Shown: one piece after another, positions 5,138 to 6,605 of the stretch
Position numbering within the stretch: the first letter of the stretch is position 1
Layout: each line of letters starts with the position of its first letter
Source of the DNA: Halioxenophilus sp964342265
GTDB lineage: Bacteria > Pseudomonadota > Gammaproteobacteria > Pseudomonadales > Cellvibrionaceae
Reading direction: 5' to 3'
Length of the DNA stretch: 6,605 nt
Assembly: GCA_964342265.1 (NCBI GenBank)
Contig: CAYFFE010000148.1
Span: 1 to 6,605 of the forward strand
Program-made: the position numbers and the translations under genes
Notes under the pieces: model-generated
Seen by the model: only the letters and a program-made list of their open reading frames with translations
Databases searched by the model: none
Told to the model about the DNA's origin: nothing

Positions 5138-6580
5138 TCACACTTTCATGGTTAACCAGCGTCTGGATTTTACGTCTAGGTAGCGAATGGTGGATTTTTT
5201 AAAGAGCAAGTCAACAAACAGTTCGCAGGTAAATTCGTTGGTGCGCCAACACATGGCAACACTGCTTGCGTTAGAATATTGCAAATGAAAAACGCCATCA
5301 AAAGCGGGGTAATTGGAGCGAAACTCCATAAGCTTAAATAATCGTTTTACCACCGGCTTGGTTAACGCGCTTTCGATTTCGTCTTTATCGTAAAAATGGC
5401 GATTTATATCGCGCAACTCGCCAGTTTCATCCATTAATTCGTGATCGTTTTCGCCAGCCAACAAACCCACGTAGTAAATCTGAGGAATACCCGGCGCAAA
5501 CAATTGAATGGCCCGCGCGGCAATGTAGGCGTCGTCGTTGCGTTTTAATGCGTCGTAGTAGGTACAGGTTAATTGATAAATTGCGCCCACGCTGTGCACG
5601 TTGGCCGCCGAGCGCCGCAAAATAGGATCGGCCGAACGCTCGGAGACGTTATCAATTAATGCTTGTATTTTATCGGCAGGTAAAACGCCCTCCACATCGG
5701 GAATGCAAATACCGTCGTGCGTGTCGAGCACCGTAACCTGATTGCGCGGGCACATGCGCAACCACTGTTTTAAATACACACTGTTACCATCCAACAAAGA
5801 GAACAACAATAAAGGCGCTAATGCAAAACCGTAAGGATGCATACCGTGCAGCGCAATAGCGTATTGATAGCTAGCGTGATCGTGAACTTCCGGCAGGGTT
5901 TCTGCACCGTGCTCGCGAGCGGTATCGTCTACCCATTTTAATAAGTCGTAAACATCGGGTTCCACCAAAAAGCAACTGGTGCCAATTTGTTTGGTGGTGT
6001 AGCCAAACGCATCTAAGCGAAATAGATTTACACCATGACCGGTTAAAAAGGCGATGTAATCTTCGATAAGTGCGTAGGTCTTGGGCGAATTATAATTCAG
6101 ATCGATTTGGTGCTCGGTAAATGTGCACCACACACGCTCGGAGGTGCCATCGGCAAAGGTAATTTCTCGGAAGGGTTCTTTTTCTTTACGAATATGAATT
6201 TTGGCTAGGTCGTCGGGGGAGATCTCGCCCATTTGATCTACGTGCACAAATAAATCGGAGTATTCCGAAGCGTGGCCGTGTTGGAGAAAATCTTTAAATT
6301 CTTTGGATTCGTCGGAAATGTGATTGATCATTAAATCCATGCACACATCAAACTGGCTGGAGAGACGATCAAAATCTTGCCAATCACCGTAAATCGGATC
6401 AATTTCTTTGTGAGTGAGTGGAGAAAATCCGCTGTCCGCGTTGGAAGGGTACGGTGGCAACAGATGCAAACCGCCAATTTTGCCTTTGCAATGGGTCTCT
6501 AAAAATTCCGCTAAATCTGCAAGGTTTTGCCCCAGTCGGTTGGGATACGCGATAAGTTGTACCTGATTGCGAAGCACCAT
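5138..6580 (-). CDS. GH13_18 sugar phosphorylase, probable glucosylglycerol phosphorylase
   Basis: Retaining alpha-glucoside phosphorylase of the sucrose phosphorylase subfamily, 480 residues, within the family's usual length. The (beta/alpha)8 landmarks are in order: LPPYPSNADSGFSP (41-54), NH at 86-87, nucleophile Asp190 in FRLDAFGY, GTSCF (200-204), acid/base Glu231 in LPEVHDH, His288/Asp289 in LDTHDG, IYQLTCTYY (334-342), and RDINRH (390-395). No signal peptide: cytoplasmic. Compared from memory with the Bifidobacterium sucrose phosphorylase, the acceptor-side Arg135 and Asp342 positions appear as Lys132 and Ala333, arguing against plain sucrose specificity. As first gene before glpD and glpK, it most likely splits glucosylglycerol with phosphate into glucose 1-phosphate and glycerol. 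Sucrose, sucrose 6'-phosphate or glucosylglycerate remain alternatives. The family is near certain, the substrate is inference. The stop overlaps the alternative GTG of glpD. Confidence 0.9.
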   Translation of the reverse strand: MVLRNQVQLIAYPNRLGQNLADLAEFLETHCKGKIGGLHLLPPYPSNADSGFSPLTHKEIDPIYGDWQDFDRLSSQFDVCMDLMINHISDESKEFKDFLQHGHASEYSDLFVHVDQMGEISPDDLAKIHIRKEKEPFREITFADGTSERVWCTFTEHQIDLNYNSPKTYALIEDYIAFLTGHGVNLFRLDAFGYTTKQIGTSCFLVEPDVYDLLKWVDDTAREHGAETLPEVHDHASYQYAIALHGMHPYGFALAPLLLFSLLDGNSVYLKQWLRMCPRNQVTVLDTHDGICIPDVEGVLPADKIQALIDNVSERSADPILRRSAANVHSVGAIYQLTCTYYDALKRNDDAYIAARAIQLFAPGIPQIYYVGLLAGENDHELMDETGELRDINRHFYDKDEIESALTKPVVKRLFKLMEFRSNYPAFDGVFHLQYSNASSVAMCWRTNEFTCELFVDLLFKKSTIRYLDVKSRRWLTMKV

Positions 6581-6584
6581 CGAT

Positions 6585-6592
6585 TCTCCTTT
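6585..6592 (-). promoter_or_regulatory. Strong Shine-Dalgarno of the phosphorylase gene
   Basis: The minus strand reads AAAGGAGA at 6592-6585, 4-5 nt before ATG 6580. It is close to the full anti-16S consensus and is the only strong ribosome binding site in this three-gene operon. It fixes the start and suggests that translation of the following genes is fed by coupling from this one. Only 13 bp of the window remain beyond it, so the promoter and any upstream genes are not visible. Confidence 0.85.
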
Positions 6593-6605
6593 ACATCACC
6601 TGTGG

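Overview
The window looks like chromosomal DNA of a Gram-negative, probably marine or otherwise salt-exposed, gammaproteobacterium with moderate to low GC. This is inferred from the gene set: a polyhydroxyalkanoate (PHA) depolymerase and phasin-like pair, and a GH13_18 sugar phosphorylase joined to glycerol catabolism genes. I cannot name the species from the sequence. No tRNA, rRNA, CRISPR array, transposase or phage gene is visible.

Layout. Positions 1-105 hold a 15-bp tandem repeat running off the left edge, with copies that decay from left to right. Positions 106-632 contain no convincing gene, only a short direct repeat, a perfect 7-bp inverted repeat and one weak promoter candidate. On the plus strand, 633-1700 encodes a secreted-type PHB depolymerase with a type 2 (circularly permuted) catalytic domain, followed after 88 bp by a 170-residue phasin-like protein (1789-2301). 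Positions 2302-2446 form an AT-rich convergent intergenic region ending in a strong hairpin. The rest is a compact minus-strand operon read from right to left: a GH13_18 phosphorylase (6580-5138), a short GlpD-type glycerol-3-phosphate dehydrogenase (about 5084-3924) and glycerol kinase GlpK (3931-2447).

How the genes work together. The minus-strand operon reads as a complete pathway. The phosphorylase would split an alpha-glucoside of glycerol with phosphate into glucose 1-phosphate and glycerol. GlpK would phosphorylate the glycerol, and the FAD enzyme would oxidise glycerol 3-phosphate to dihydroxyacetone phosphate. By homology alone the phosphorylase could be called sucrose phosphorylase. 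The fusion of context with glpD and glpK, and differences at two acceptor-side positions, make glucosylglycerol (a compatible solute of marine bacteria) the better substrate guess. The plus-strand pair concerns PHA: a depolymerase carrying a signal peptide next to a predicted granule-coat protein, which is a mild contradiction in cellular location.

Most notable points: the inferred glucosylglycerol-use operon; a GlpD that stops at the end of its FAD/substrate domain without the usual C-terminal cap; a GlpK lacking the residues used for known allosteric and PTS control; a perfect 12-bp inverted repeat inside glpD; and the decaying 15-bp repeat array at the left edge.
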